DNA of 64,000 nucleotides. It comes from Apoda limacodes. Lineage: Eukaryota > Arthropoda > Insecta > Lepidoptera > Limacodidae. Shown here piece after piece: positions 34,540 to 44,791 of the stretch. The translations under genes were made by a program, and so were the position numbers. The notes under the pieces are model-generated. The model saw only the letters and a list, made by a program, of their open reading frames with translations. It made no database searches and had not been told where the DNA came from. The DNA lies in the NCBI GenBank assembly GCA_946406115.1, contig OX291552.1, forward strand, positions 8,247,336 to 8,311,335, in the 5' to 3' direction. Positions within the stretch are counted from its first letter, which is position 1. The number at the start of each line of letters is the position of its first letter.

Positions 34540-35100
34540 CTCCGGGAGTGCCGGCAGAAGTAAAAACATACTCGCTATTTACTTCCCATCACTTCTTATC
34601 CATATTTATTTATTAAAAACAATAACTTTTGTTCATTTACTTTTTTGACGTTGTATATTTGACAGCTCAATCTGTCCCAACCCAACCTCCCTGTACTACT
34701 CATAATCGCCATATACTAAAAATAAAAACTAACCTAATGTAAATAAAGGTCACGTGTCCTAACGCGAGTGACATCTTACGAACGAACGAACGAACGAACG
34801 AACGAACGAACGAACGAACGAACGAACGAACTAACGAACTAACGAACAAACAAACAAACGAACGAACGAACGAACGAACGAACGAACGAACGAACAAACA
34901 AACAAACAACCTCCCTGTACTACTCATAATCGCGAATACTAAAAATAAAAATTATAATAGGCGTGGCATTACGGTTTCCGTCTTACGCATTCCACGATTA
35001 GGACACGTTACCTGACGCGAGTTTATCATTTTTTACCCACACAAAAAAGTGCACAACGCCGCTAAAGAAGTTTTCACTTAAAAATATTTTAAATAATAAT
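34540..35100 (-). repeat. Unclassified ~375-bp repeat family copy, with microsatellite
   Basis: It starts CTCCGGGAGTGCCGGCAGAA and ends GCCGCTAAAGAAGTTTTCAC. The usual blocks are GACAGCTCAATCTGTC, CCAACCTCCCTGTACTACTC and AGTGCACAACGCCGC. The middle is interrupted at 34,777-34,910 by a (GAAC)n/(AAAC)n microsatellite placed between two partial family units. The full-length relatives are at 62.8 and 63.6 kb. Confidence 0.75.
34777..34910. repeat. (GAAC)n tetranucleotide microsatellite
   Basis: Roughly 33 copies of GAAC, with short ACAA and CTAA variants. On the minus strand this gives a spurious FVRSFVRS-type reading frame. Confidence 0.95.
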
Positions 35101-35606
35101 GACGGATTACGGAAAGAAAAAAGAAAATTCCAGTCACAGTAAACAAATGACGACCTTACCTGATCTTATCGCGGGAGACATTGACATAGGCACCTATTTT
35201 CTTCTGTCTTATTTTGTCTCGGGCTCTATGCACTCAATTTGGATTTCTCGCTTCCACGCTTTATTGGTCTTTTGAACGTAGTGAAAAAATCCTATGTCTT
35301 TGGTAGCTACTGTTGTCAATAATTTCGTAGGTATTAAATCATACATCAATTGTTTCCGTATTATCAAATGATTTCGGTAAAATTAAATACCTTCCTGATC
35401 TTATTTACCTTTCTGATTTAATTTAGAAAACCTTGTAAAAGCTTTTTTTTCAGGAAAGCTCCATTTAGAAATTCACAGCAGTGTTAGCTTTTGTGTGCAA
35501 CAAAAGAAAAATGGATATAGGTATCACAGCGATTGTGCCGAAGGATTACGGAACGCGATAACTGTGTGTTATCTGCATTGTCCACATATTTCATTTCTGT
35601 AGTTTT

Positions 35607-35790
35607 TAGTTTTGACGTGACAACGTCTTATAAATTGGTTTGCCGGGTGACACTTCAAGAAACTGCGTTACGCTCCGCTCACGTTATGCGCTCACAATGA
35701 GAGCGAGTGAGAGGCACGCGGCATGGTTAGCCCGCCTAAGAGCGAGAGAGACAGACATAAAAAGTGAAAGGCACAAGTTGTCACGTTACA
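35607..35790. mobile_element. Possible small MITE with ACGTGACAAC ends
   Basis: TTGACGTGACAACGTC at the left and GTTGTCACGTTACAA at the right share an inverted ACGTGACAAC. The interior is markedly more GC-rich (GCGTTACGCTCCGCTCACGT) than its surroundings. The repeats are short and no target duplication is clear. Confidence 0.4.
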
Positions 35791-35864
35791 ATGTTAATAA
35801 TATTACGATTAATAGCAATGGTTTTTTTTTAGTTTTAAATGGTATCCCTGATCGATATTTGGTT

Positions 35865-36285
35865 TTGCTTGAACACTGTTTAGAAAGAAACTATTTTCAT
35901 TTACCAAAGATAGCACTACCTTCAGATTGATGGAGTAGCTATGGGTAGTTCGGTAGCACCAACATTAGCCAACATCTGGATGGAACATTTTGAGGAAAGA
36001 GCTTTAAGCTCAGGAACTTTTAGTGTTCGACTTTGGAAGAGATATGTTGATGACGTGTTCTGCTTAATTGAAGGAACTAGGCAGGAACTAGAACAGTACC
36101 TAGATCACCTTAACTCCATTCATAACAAAATACGTTTTATATATGAAATGGAGAGTGAACGTTCACTGGCATTTTTACCTAATTTTATTATCGATCGAAT
36201 GCAAGTAAAGTACCGAACGAAAGCTATGGGGTCGCCAAAAACCAAAAATCATAGTTATATTCCGAAATCTGATTAAAATCCCTTG
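35865..36285 (+). pseudogene. Penelope-like element reverse transcriptase fragment
   Basis: After a frameshift, [44 protein letters not shown] and [17 protein letters not shown] follow in one plus-strand frame. GVAMGSPLSPxLANxFME and YVDD, followed by LNSxHxxIxFxxE, are diagnostic of Penelope-like reverse transcriptases, and the YVDD catalytic pair is kept. Upstream fingers and the downstream GIY-YIG endonuclease are absent, so the copy is a fragment. Confidence 0.85.
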
Positions 36286-36289
36286 TAAT

Positions 36290-36600
36290 TCGATGTGACG
36301 CAGGAAATCCCACCAGAATCGGTTGAGACATGCGACCTGTAGAGGAGAACAGCCGGACATAATATGAAAAATTTTTTGCCCAAGTTGAAACGGAGATCTT
36401 TGCGCTTGCTCGGACAATAGATTTTCTTGTTTATAAGTGATTCATACCTCAAAAGGAAAAAGGAAGCCCTTATAGGACTCTTTGTTGTCCGTCTGCTTGT
36501 CTGTTTGTCTGTCTGTCGATCAAGAAACTTTTTCTCAGGTACGCGTAAAGGTATCAAATTGAAATTAATATCAAATACTTAGGTTTATGGTCGTTTGCTT
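36290..36600 (-). repeat. Dispersed GGTTCCGTA-type repeat, partial
   Basis: Landmarks (plus strand) are TACCTCAAAAGGAAAAAGGA, AGCCCTTATAGGACTCTTTG and a TTGTCCGTCTGCTTGTCTG tract, followed by AAGAAACTTTTTCTCAGGTA. The same blocks are at 60.98-61.31 kb. Confidence 0.55.
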
Positions 36601-36639
36601 CAATATCAAGTTTCTATATCAACGCAATAAAAAAAAACG

Positions 36640-36700
36640 GGTTGCATTCCGGGAGTGCCGGCAGAAGTGAAAAAAAATTTGGAAAATCCAAAAGTGCACA
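36640..36700 (-). repeat. Truncated end of the ~375-bp repeat family
   Basis: GGGTTGCATTCCGGGAGTGC followed by CGGCAGAAGTGAAAA is the conserved end of the family. The rest of the unit does not follow, so this is a truncated copy. Confidence 0.6.
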
Positions 36701-37254
36701 GCTCATAGCGGTCATTTACATTTAAAAAAAAAAATCTAAAACAAAAACTCAAGTTTTTTAAAATAAAATAACAAATAAGGTGAGGAAAAAATATACTATA
36801 AAATAAAAATAAAAAATATATACCTATATAGATATACAGTATACAGTGGTATATTAGTTTTTTATAAATTATAATTAAACGACAGTACTTAGAACGCTAA
36901 TATTAACTAGGAATCAGCACAGTGTAATACTTTATATATTAAAAACAAAAGTATTCCGGTAAGATGAATTTTTCGACCAATTTCCCTGCCACATACATGG
37001 TCACATAAACACAGACTCCCGAACGTCCAAGAATGATTAGTTTTAATGTTATTATTTATTATATTAAACAAATTAATTGTTTATAAAATGTATGTTTGTG
37101 CTAGACAGATTATTTAACTTCATATTAGTGCACTCATATTATCCTGTAAGTGTTATATTAAAAAAAAAACGTCATTTAAGTTTCGAAAGACTGGGTTTTT
37201 TGACATGTCGAGAGTAGAGCACTACCTCACCGCTCCGCTTATGAGGCGTGCAAT

Positions 37255-37440
37255 AAAATCCAGTATCCAACCTCCCTGTACTCATAATCGCCATATACTA
37301 AAAAAACATTAGCAGGCATACATTTTCGCCGCACGGTACGAATTTTCGATCAGGTCACGTATCCTGACGCGAGTTGTACATTTTTATCCATCACAAAAAA
37401 AGTGCACAACGCCGCTAAAGAAGTTTTCACTTTAAAAACG
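37255..37440 (-). repeat. Half copy of the ~375-bp repeat family
   Basis: It starts at CCAACCTCCCTGTACTCATA, passes TCAGGTCACGTATCCTGACG and ends AGTGCACAACGCCGCTAAAG then AAGTTTTCACTTTAAA. The other half (AGTGCCGGCAGAAGTG side) is missing here. Confidence 0.7.
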
Positions 37441-37690
37441 CCCGAAATACAGCCATTTTTGTCGCATATGGTGATACAAATAAATCAAAACCTATAGGGT
37501 ACTTCCCGTTGACCTACAATCATGAAATATGGCAAGAAGCAAGATGTTGCCACAAATATAGGCAAAAATCTAAAAACTGATAACTAACCTGTGAGACTTG
37601 ATCTCATGGTGGAATAAATATCTACATATAATAAGTTTGTACAGAACCCTCTGTGTGCGAGCCAGACTCGCACTTGGCCGGTTTTTTATG
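37440..37690 (-). repeat. Dispersed repeat, GGCCAAGTGCGAGTCGG family, partial
   Basis: Landmarks are GGGTACTTCCCGTTGACCTA, CAATCATGAAATATGGCAAG and the end GAGCCAGACTCGCACTTGGC then CGGTTTTT. Confidence 0.6.
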
Positions 37691-38084
37691 TTCAGGTGTA
37701 CTAAAAAACGTATTTAGATAGTAATTGCTAATATCATCGATCAACTACCACCGTTTTAGCGCAGTTTTAGTGGTACGTGTACCATTAATGGCATGCTTAC
37801 GCATCATCCATGGTGTTGATTGGTCGAAGGCTAGCATAATAAAATGCGCGCCCTATTACTTATGCCGCGGCGCTCGGATGTAATGATATTTCTCAGCCTT
37901 GGTTCCTTGTAAAGACATACAATAACAAAAAAAATAACCGACTCACAATTTTATTGACGTTTTCAAGTAGCCTTTGTCCTTTCCCGAAACTCAGACTATC
38001 TCGATGCCAAATTTGCCCGCGGTTCCACCCGCCCTTAATTCCGTTATCGGTGTAGGATTTCAAAGGCAACTCCTCAATTATGTT

Positions 38085-38599
38085 AAGAAAAAAAAATCGG
38101 CCAAGTGCGAGTCGGACTACGCACGAAGGGTTCGTATATAAAAACGAACGAATTCGTTCAGAAGCAAGTACTGCACGAGCAACTTCAATTGAAAATATTT
38201 TTAACCGACTTCAAAAAAAGGAGGACGTTCTTAATTCGGATGTTTATATTTTTTATGTATGTTCGGGCATGACTCCGTCATATATAGATGGATTTGTAAA
38301 ATTTCTTTAATTTAAAACTTAAACTTTTGCTAAAAAAAAAAATTGGTGTTAATTTGGAATTGGTGAAACGCCTTTTATGATGATGATACTTTAAAATGCT
38401 GATACAAGTAGAGACGTTTTAGTGCACGAAAAAAGCAATTCGTCACTCAAAAGAAAAAAATAAAACCGGCTTCAAAGAGATGCACTAAAAAGGTAAAAAT
38501 AATTTTCCATAAATCTGATCTGGATTACAGTTTGAAGTTGGTGTCTATGTTTTTTAGCCTTAAAAAACAAACCGCTGGACCGATTAACACTAAACTCAC

Positions 38600-38644
<45 letters not shown>

Positions 38645-38790
38645 CGCACAGACATTACTCTAAAGATGATGGCAAACGATTCTCCAGGTCACAAAAAGAG
38701 AAAACGTTAATTTAGCGATTTCTATTTTCGGACCTATTATAATAAATTTCCTCTACAGAAGTTAATAAAATAAATTTTGAAACCTCTATG
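38085..38790 (+). mobile_element. ACCGACTTC-end family copy with (CA)n
   Basis: A GGCCAAGTGCGAGTCGGACT fragment (38,100) is followed at 38,193 by TTTTAACCGACTTCAAAAAA and TTTATGTATGTTCGGGCATG. Then AAAACCGGCTTCAAAGAGAT, AATCTGATCTGGATTACAG and a (CA)n run (38,604-38,640) follow. The element is internally diverged. Its right end is unclear. Confidence 0.6.
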
Positions 38791-38819
38791 TCGACAATGT
38801 CTATCCATATTTACGGCCT

Positions 38820-38930
38820 TATCTTGAAGGGTCGGCAACGCGCGAGTGATACCCATAGTCCATAGGCCATGGTGACCGCTTACCATCAGGCGAACCGTGT
38901 GCTTGTTTCTTACCTTAGTGGTACAAAATG
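38820..38930 (+). mobile_element. SINE 3' part (GGGTCGGCAACGCGC)
   Basis: AGGGTCGGCAACGCGCGAGT, TAGGCCATGGTGACCGCTTA and CCATCAGGCGAACCGTGTGC form a well-known moth SINE 3' segment. No promoter boxes are kept upstream. Confidence 0.62.
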
Positions 38931-39724
38931 GAAGTGGAAGAAAATTAGTCTAAACACTATGTTGTTTTATGCTGGCCCTTGAACTAGTACAGAAGTCAGC
39001 ACATTACCCTACTCAACTCTATAACTCTTTCTTGGCCCAACAATAGCCTATATACTACGCGGAAGCTTTTGGCGGGCCGAAAAATGTTCAGTCCCTTTCC
39101 CACAATTATATATAGCTAAAAGTTGTAGCTATAGGTATTTAGGGGTGGGTAGGTTGATGTGCTGCCTTGTGTTCAAAGCTCATATTTTTATTACTTTATT
39201 TCTTACAATTTATAAAAGTCATTGCATTCAAGTATATTCCAAAGCTAGGTCATTTCAAGAAAAAAAATAAAAAAAACTTGTTTAACAAGTAAACGACATT
39301 GCTGTCATGAAAATGTAAATAAAAGACCTAAGGAAACAGTTTATTGACTAATTTATAAGACACCAGTTGGACTTAATTAACAACTTGTTATGCATATTAT
39401 TACAAGCTGTTATTTAGTTTCGCCTGTCTGTCCGTAATCAAATCTTGTAAATTAAATTTAACCCACTTCCCGGTATTCGATTGAGTTTAAATTTTGCAGG
39501 CACATGTAAATCAGATGGCAATACAATATAATGATGTCATACAGCTGGTCTGATGATGGAGACGGAAGGTGGCCATAGGACTTGTATAACGGAACGAGTC
39601 AAAGCAGTCATCAAGTTTGGGCTTATTTGATTTGTCTTGACAAGCACTCTGGTCTTAAACGATAACCTGGGTCTAATGGAAGGTTGTTTGTAAAATTTTC
39701 TTTTACGTATATTCTTGTTTGTAC

Positions 39725-39905
39725 TATAGAGAAGCTGAAGTGGCGGTGGGCTGGCTATGTCTGTCGGAGGACCGATGGCCGATGGAGCAGACGTGTTCTA
39801 GAGTGGAGACCGCGAATGGAAACGCGAAGCAAAGCCCTCCGGCCCGGTGGACCAACGACCTCAAAAAGTTGACGTTGGTAGTGGCTGGATGCGGCAGGCA
39901 TTTTC
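39725..39905 (+). pseudogene. RTE-like LINE C-terminal fragment
   Basis: Two frames, joined by one shift, read EKLKWRWAGYVCRRTDGRWS and RRVLEWRPRMETRSKA, then PPARWTNDLKKL. This matches the conserved tail of RTE-type endonuclease/reverse transcriptases (KWRWAGHxARRTDGRWxRKVLEWRPR then PPTRWTDDL). Only the tail is present. It lies between the two receptor first exons, antisense to them. Confidence 0.85.
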
Positions 39906-40786
39906 ATTTGATTTTTTGATTTTGATAAATAAAGTGATACAAACTTATTTTGATTACTAACAAATAAACCAGCATCTGCCGTAACCTTGTCCGCGTGAAA
40001 TTTAAAGAAGAAACCTATTTAAATTTTACGTAAAAATCCTAAATAGTTACTTTCCGTTAGAGGAATGTTTTTCGAAAACGTAAAACAGCTATATTGACAT
40101 ACCTAAATATATAAATTTCTATCTCCTATTTTATCCCCTGAGATGTTTAACCCTACACGAAGTAAACATGCCGACATGCCCTTGCACGAATTTTTATGTC
40201 TTCGGAACCTTGGCCTAATTTTTAATACAATTAAATAAAATTGTTCTATCCTTGACACTGGATGGAGCGCATGACGTTGTACAATCGACCAAATACAGAC
40301 AGACAAACATGTGTCTGTTTGTAGTTTATTGACACAATTAAAATCGGAAATAAACCAAATTCTAAATTACTTTTGTTATCTCGTAACACAGTATTCTTAG
40401 CACGTAGTGAACACTCTTACTTTCATAACACACTTTCAAAAACACTCAATTGAAATCAACACTCAAACACTGTCAACCTTAATTTGATAGAAACACTAGC
40501 TATTGCCGGCGGTTCTACCCGACACATCCGTTATTATATTAAAGAAGTATGCTAAAGCAAGCTATAGCTAAGTTCGTCTAAGTGAAAGCCAGCTATAGTC
40601 TACTATTATTCCTGCTGGAACTTTTGTTTTTACCGGAATAAAAAGTTTTTCGTCCTTTCAACTATCCTTGCACCAAATTTTAGCTTAGTTAGATTCTCAG
40701 TTGCAACCTTAAGGAAGGTCTAGCAAACAAACTTACTGTTGCATTTATAATATTCTTTATAGATTATAACATTATTTTTTACTTAC

Positions 40787-41122
40787 CTCAAGCAAGTATG
40801 GGTTGAAATGTGTATCGTTCTCACTAAAAACTCTGAACTCCAAGCTCACATTCAAAATACTTCTTGGCACTAAATTAAACACATCTATGATATTCTTGGA
40901 AATTTTTTGAATATTATCATCATACACAAAAACATCCGAAAAATTCTTCTTCAAACCGAAATCGACACAATTATGACTTATGTTCAGATTTTCCTTCGCA
41001 GCACAACACTTTGCTATGCACAATTTGTCAATGCAAATATTCTTTAAATCGTCAGCTAACACTTGGTGAACAACGTAAATAGATATATAAATTAAAAGGT
41101 AGCAATTCATTTTAACGTTCAC
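40787..41122 (-). CDS. Alternative first coding exon 1a of the Methuselah-like receptor
   Basis: ATG at 41120-41122, 112 residues, ending CTT GAG with donor GTAAGT in phase 0, exactly as exon 1b. It encodes a signal peptide (MNCYLLIYISIYVVHQVLAD) and an ectodomain half: NICIDKLCIAKCCAAKENLN, a Cys in SHNCVDFG, then KNFSDVFVYDDNI and the end VFSENDTHFNPYLLE. Aligned with exon 1b it shares the KCC, the downstream Cys, the FSD/YD words and the final E-N/D-x-x-x-N-x-YL-x-E. It has five Cys against three. No second set of seven-helix exons is seen between it and exon 1b, so it probably splices to the exon at 20,921 as an alternative start. It could also be the stranded first exon of a broken tandem duplicate. 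Confidence 0.75.
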
Positions 41123-41711
41123 TTAGCATGGGTACAAATTTGCAGTAAATTTAGTTGTGAGTATTTTTACGGATCAGTGGGCGGAGTTGTGTGTCATTAC
41201 CATTATCATTTTATTATCTGCTCAGACAGTACAATACACAATATCTAACTAAAGTTATTTACCACACCACAACTCATAGACTAGGTACGTACGTACGCGC
41301 AAAGCCGCACCAATCGTCTGAAACAGTATTTTAAAATTGTAACTAGCTTTCAAATTTAAAATTCCGTTTCTATTTGCATATTAATCAACTGCTCAAACTA
41401 GTTGAAATAAATAGGAATATTTTTTTTAACAAAACTCTGCAAAGTTGCACGTTTTCATACAAAAAGCGAAAACGTTTCTAAAGCGAAACTGTTTTGAAAA
41501 TTATATAAGTATATTACTACCTTAATCCTTGATTTAGACATAGACATAGACATTTCTTTATTTGGCATCACAACACAGACAATAACAAGATAAGCATTTA
41601 CCAAACATTAGCGGCTACATACAAAACAGACAAAAATAGGCAACATAAAATAGCAGTAGTGGTACATATTGTCATGATTTCGCGCAGGAGCACTTATTTA
41701 AAAAAAGAAAA

Positions 41712-41935
41712 AGGTCAAGTGGGTTTACGTAATTTACGAACACAAACAAAAACTAAAAGTGTGCCGCTGGACACCTATCCAATAACTAACCAAGCCAGAC
41801 GTTACTTAACTTTAATTATCATTTCCACCAACCAAGAGTGTTAGTGTTTCTCTTAATTATCGCTAGATGGCGCTGATACTGTAATGTAGGATGGTAATGG
41901 TTTGGACCTGTCTCACACTTGGCCGGTTTTTATCA
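41712..41935 (-). mobile_element. 5S-rRNA-like SINE or SINE-bearing repeat
   Basis: Minus-strand copy with AAGTTAAGTAACGTCTGGCT and TGGTTAGTTATTGGATAGGT, related to 5S rRNA promoter sequence, and CGCCATCTAGCGATAATTAA on the 5' side, as in the 4.4-kb copy. The end phrase GACCTGTCTCACACTTGGCC also matches that copy. Confidence 0.58.
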
Positions 41936-42169
41936 TTTGTTGTTATACTTTAGAGCTCACACTATAATTACGGTAAGTGTTAAGCTTGAATAATATGTTC
42001 TACTGTTTTAAGATAGAGCAAAAAAACGAAAACGTGTTTCTTATATGGAACCCCCCCCCCACCGTTTTTTTTCCTTTTTATTTTTCTATTATTTTTTAGT
42101 TATTAATTCGCCATTATAATACATATCTTATGAAAATTTCAGGCTTCTACCTTTTTCGGTTTAAAATGA

Positions 42170-42365
42170 TAGACCCTTCGGAAATTCAAATTCAAATGCT
42201 TTATTTCTCAAAAATAGAAAATCAGATCACTTTTTTGAAGTCAATAAACTATAAGTTAGTAGTTACTACCGTTTCGAAGTCAATATGGCGTTCTGGTGAG
42301 AAGAAGCGGCGAAAGAAACTCTTCAGCAGTCGCTCTTTAAATTTTTTAATTAATCAATAAAATTT
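42170..42365 (-). repeat. LINE/SINE 3' tail, reverse orientation
   Basis: AATTCAAATTCAAATGCTTT is the reverse of a common poly(A)-adjacent 3' end, and GGTGAGAAGAAGCGGCGAAA then GAAACTCTTCAGCAGTCG matches the end of the 29.6-kb LINE. No coding part remains. Confidence 0.6.
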
Positions 42366-42610
42366 ATAAAGTAAATTATATTAGCAAACAAAAAAATGCA
42401 TTTTTATCATTGTTTCTGTTTTACAATTTTTTTTGTATTTTCTTTAGTTTAATTGTCCTTTAAATGATTTATCTATTTTCTTAAGCCTTGTGTGGATCAG
42501 AACAAGTTTGTGTCTATTTCGAGTATAACGATTATGAATATCGCTATTCTTTTCAAAACAATCAATATGTTTATAAACATAAATTTAGGTAAATGAAGAT
42601 AGTACCCATT

Positions 42611-42982
42611 CAGAGGCGGCTCGATAAGGAGCGCTGGCGCAGCGCACTCCCATAAATAATATTTAATCTACTTGATAAACAATATGTTTTTAGATTTTAC
42701 TTAAAATAATTGATTATTATGCTTCGGTTTATCTATATATTAATATAGCATTTCACTAAAAACATTCCGTACACACACAGTAAACTCAAGCTTTGGTATG
42801 GAATTGCACTGAGACTGCGTCACTAAGTGGGGCGCTAGCAATTGCGCTCCATACACACGAATTTCAGTACAAAGACTTACAGCTAAAATCAACGAGTGTG
42901 AAAGAGAAAGTTCGACACAGTCTCACACGTGAAACAGAAGTTTTTGTATGGAAAATTAGCAAAATATGTGGCGCCGCCTCTG
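42611..42982. mobile_element. hAT-like MITE (CAGAGGCGGC ends)
   Basis: The 372-bp unit starts CAGAGGCGGC and ends GCCGCCTCTG, a perfect 10-bp inverted repeat of the CAGxGGCGG type seen in many hAT elements. A second imperfect inverted pair lies inside (GCGCTGGCGCAGCGCACTCC against AGTGGGGCGCTAGCAATTGC). The flanks do not show a clear 8-bp duplication. Confidence 0.6.
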
Positions 42983-43014
42983 GGCTATATAAAGTAAAAT
43001 ACTGTTGCCAGCTC

Positions 43015-43270
43015 TCACCCGCGTAACGGGGAACTCCCCTCCTGGCGGTGATTTACCTTCGGGTTCGAGACTCACGCCGGTCGAAGGGAGCGAGCGACAA
43101 CCCAAGCCGAGGCTCTTGAGTGTTGGGCGCTATATGGGCTGAGGCTCCTTCAGTCTCGCCCCAAAAAGACCGGTGAAACAGTAATGGCTGCAACAGACAA
43201 CTGCATAGTCAGTCAGAAAAAAAAACCGCTTGACCCCGCCTTCGGTCCTACCGGCGCGCACCGTTGCCGC
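43015..43270. other. GC-rich island, likely 5' region of a retroelement
   Basis: Sequence such as CGGGGAACTCCCCTCCTGGC, GGTTCGAGACTCACGCCGGT and GACCCCGCCTTCGGTCCTAC is far more GC-rich than its surroundings. It has no coding frame. It resembles the untranslated leader of a non-LTR element, but I cannot name one. Confidence 0.35.
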
Positions 43271-43589
43271 TCTTATCACAACAAATGTTTAAGTTCGTGC
43301 GTGCGAGTTATTGATTAACATATTAAATAAGTACATTCGTACATAAACAGTTTGTAATTGACTGATAAGTAGGCAAAATAAAATGTGATTGAGCAGTGCA
43401 AAAATAAGATTTTAGGAATTCGGCTGGAAATAAAGTCAAAACAAAAGAATTTTAGTTAGTGAGTAAAGAGAGAGAGAGTGAGATATTTTAGATTGTAAAT
43501 AGCTCAAAAAGCCACCTTCAGACAGACAGACAGACAACGTAGGCTTAGTAAGTAATAGGCTTCCATTGACGCCCTTTAGGAACGGAACC

Positions 43590-43801
43590 CGTCAGCGTCA
43601 TCTAGCTTATTTTTAAGATAAACAGTAACATATGTTTGTTAGAAACGATATTCAAAGTTAAACAACGTCGGGCTTGGTCAGTACTTTGATGGGCGACCGC
43701 TTAGCAGCACACATATTTTTTTGTTTGTGTTTTTAAATAAAGTAAATGGTACTGTACGGAACCCTCGGTGCGCGAGTCTAACTCGCAATTGGCCGTATTT
43801 T
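43590..43801 (+). mobile_element. 5S-rRNA-derived SINE (SINE3-type), most complete copy
   Basis: The 5S-like block reads AAGTTAAACAACGTCGGGCT then TGGTCAGTACTTTGATGGGC and GACCGCTTAGCAG, covering the A box, intermediate element and C box of 5S rRNA. It is followed by an AT-rich linker and the tail TACGGAACCCTCGGTGCGCG with AGTCTAACTCGCAATTGGCC. About 70 bp upstream (CGTCATCTAGCTTATTTTTA) also recurs in the 4.4 and 41.8 kb copies. Confidence 0.7.
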
Positions 43802-44587
43802 TAGTACACGCTACATTATAACAGCAGTCAGTTTAAGCCCGCTACTGACACACTTACCGCAGGGGCAACCTATGGTGTAGGGGTGTAGGGATGACCTAGA
43901 ATTGCCTCTTTACCATCGTAATGTGTGCAGGCAATTAGGGGCAATAGCCTGAATTGCCTCCTTGGCAGTACAGTAGGGCTCTACTACCCTAGATTGTCCC
44001 TGCCACTCCTCGTGTGGGTAACGTGATCGGACCAATTTCTCCGTCTCAGTTAATCTTAGTTAGCGACTGACTGGAGTAAGTGTTTTTTGCAGCTTGTTGT
44101 GGTGAACATGAATAATAAAATGAAAAATGAAAAGCAAGAATTTATTTTATTAAGTTGACAATTTTCTTTAAGCTATTGCATAGCTTTTGTTCGGGCTCTG
44201 AGCGCGGCGACCGAATCAAGAAATTCCGTAACGAAAAGAACCTAACAATCGTATAACGTATTTGACATCAACTGGAATAGTTTACAAGATTTGTGAGACC
44301 AAATGGTCAAATTTTAGACACTCACTCACTGACTCTTAGCTCATCAAAAGTCTAGAGTACTTTCAATTCAACTAGAGCTTTAAAAATTTGGAACACAAAA
44401 GAAATCAAAAACTGGCCAATACCAAATCGAGTCATACCTACTTATGTTTGCCTATTGTCATAGCATTACTTTTTTCTAAGCTGTAGTAGCGAGAAAATGC
44501 TAGAGCTTGAAAATTTAAGGCATAGATAGTATTTAACGAAAAGTAACGTAAAAATGGCCAAAACTTAATCGAATCATTCTATGAAGT
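43802..44587. other. Left flank of the BEL element, gene-free
   Basis: Contains several small AATTGCCTC and ACCCTAGATTG motifs near 43,900-44,000 and otherwise nothing I recognise. The last five bases (GAAGT, 44,583-44,587) are the left copy of the BEL target-site duplication. Confidence 0.45.
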
Positions 44588-44760
44588 TGTCTCCGACCCT
44601 TGTGGACTGTATTATATTAAAACCACAAATCACGGTGATATCGAGCAATTTATTACAATATTGTACAATTCATCTTGTGACATTTTAAATCAAGTCAAAT
44701 TATCGACAGATCTCCCAACGTCAAAGAAAAGTAAAAAGCATGTGGCCAGTATTCGCCACA
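44588..44760 (-). repeat. 3' LTR of the BEL element
   Basis: 173 bp, starting on the minus strand TGTGGCGAATACTGGCCACA and ending GGGTCGGAGACA. It matches the 5' LTR except at four positions. An AATAAA-type signal (GTAATAAATTGC) lies inside. Confidence 0.95.
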
Positions 44761-44778
44761 TTTCTCCCCCCCCCCTTG
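44761..44778 (-). promoter_or_regulatory. Polypurine tract of the BEL element
   Basis: On the minus strand AAGGGGGGGGGGAGAAA lies directly against the 3' LTR, the standard position for the primer of plus-strand DNA synthesis. Confidence 0.85.
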
Positions 44779-44791
44779 CAGTAAGGATCTT

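Noticed and set aside
34700..34927. Minus-strand frame rich in FVRSFVRS and FVCLFV repeats
   Set aside because: It is only the translation of the (GAAC)n microsatellite and of flanking repeat DNA.
35640..35930. 96-codon plus-strand frame upstream of the Penelope-like fragment
   Set aside because: It begins in a GC-rich possible MITE and only its last third overlaps the Penelope-like sequence. It is not a coherent protein.
31028..40786. A second full set of receptor seven-helix exons downstream of exon 1a
   Set aside because: I looked for the helix 3 motif (FWMHVMSFDIWWTF) and helix 4 and 6 motifs on the minus strand between exon 1a and exon 1b and found none, only transposon remnants.
43640..43710. 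Candidate 5S rRNA gene
   Set aside because: Only the central promoter region matches, with many changes. The ends needed for 5S folding are absent and the same block recurs with a SINE-like tail.
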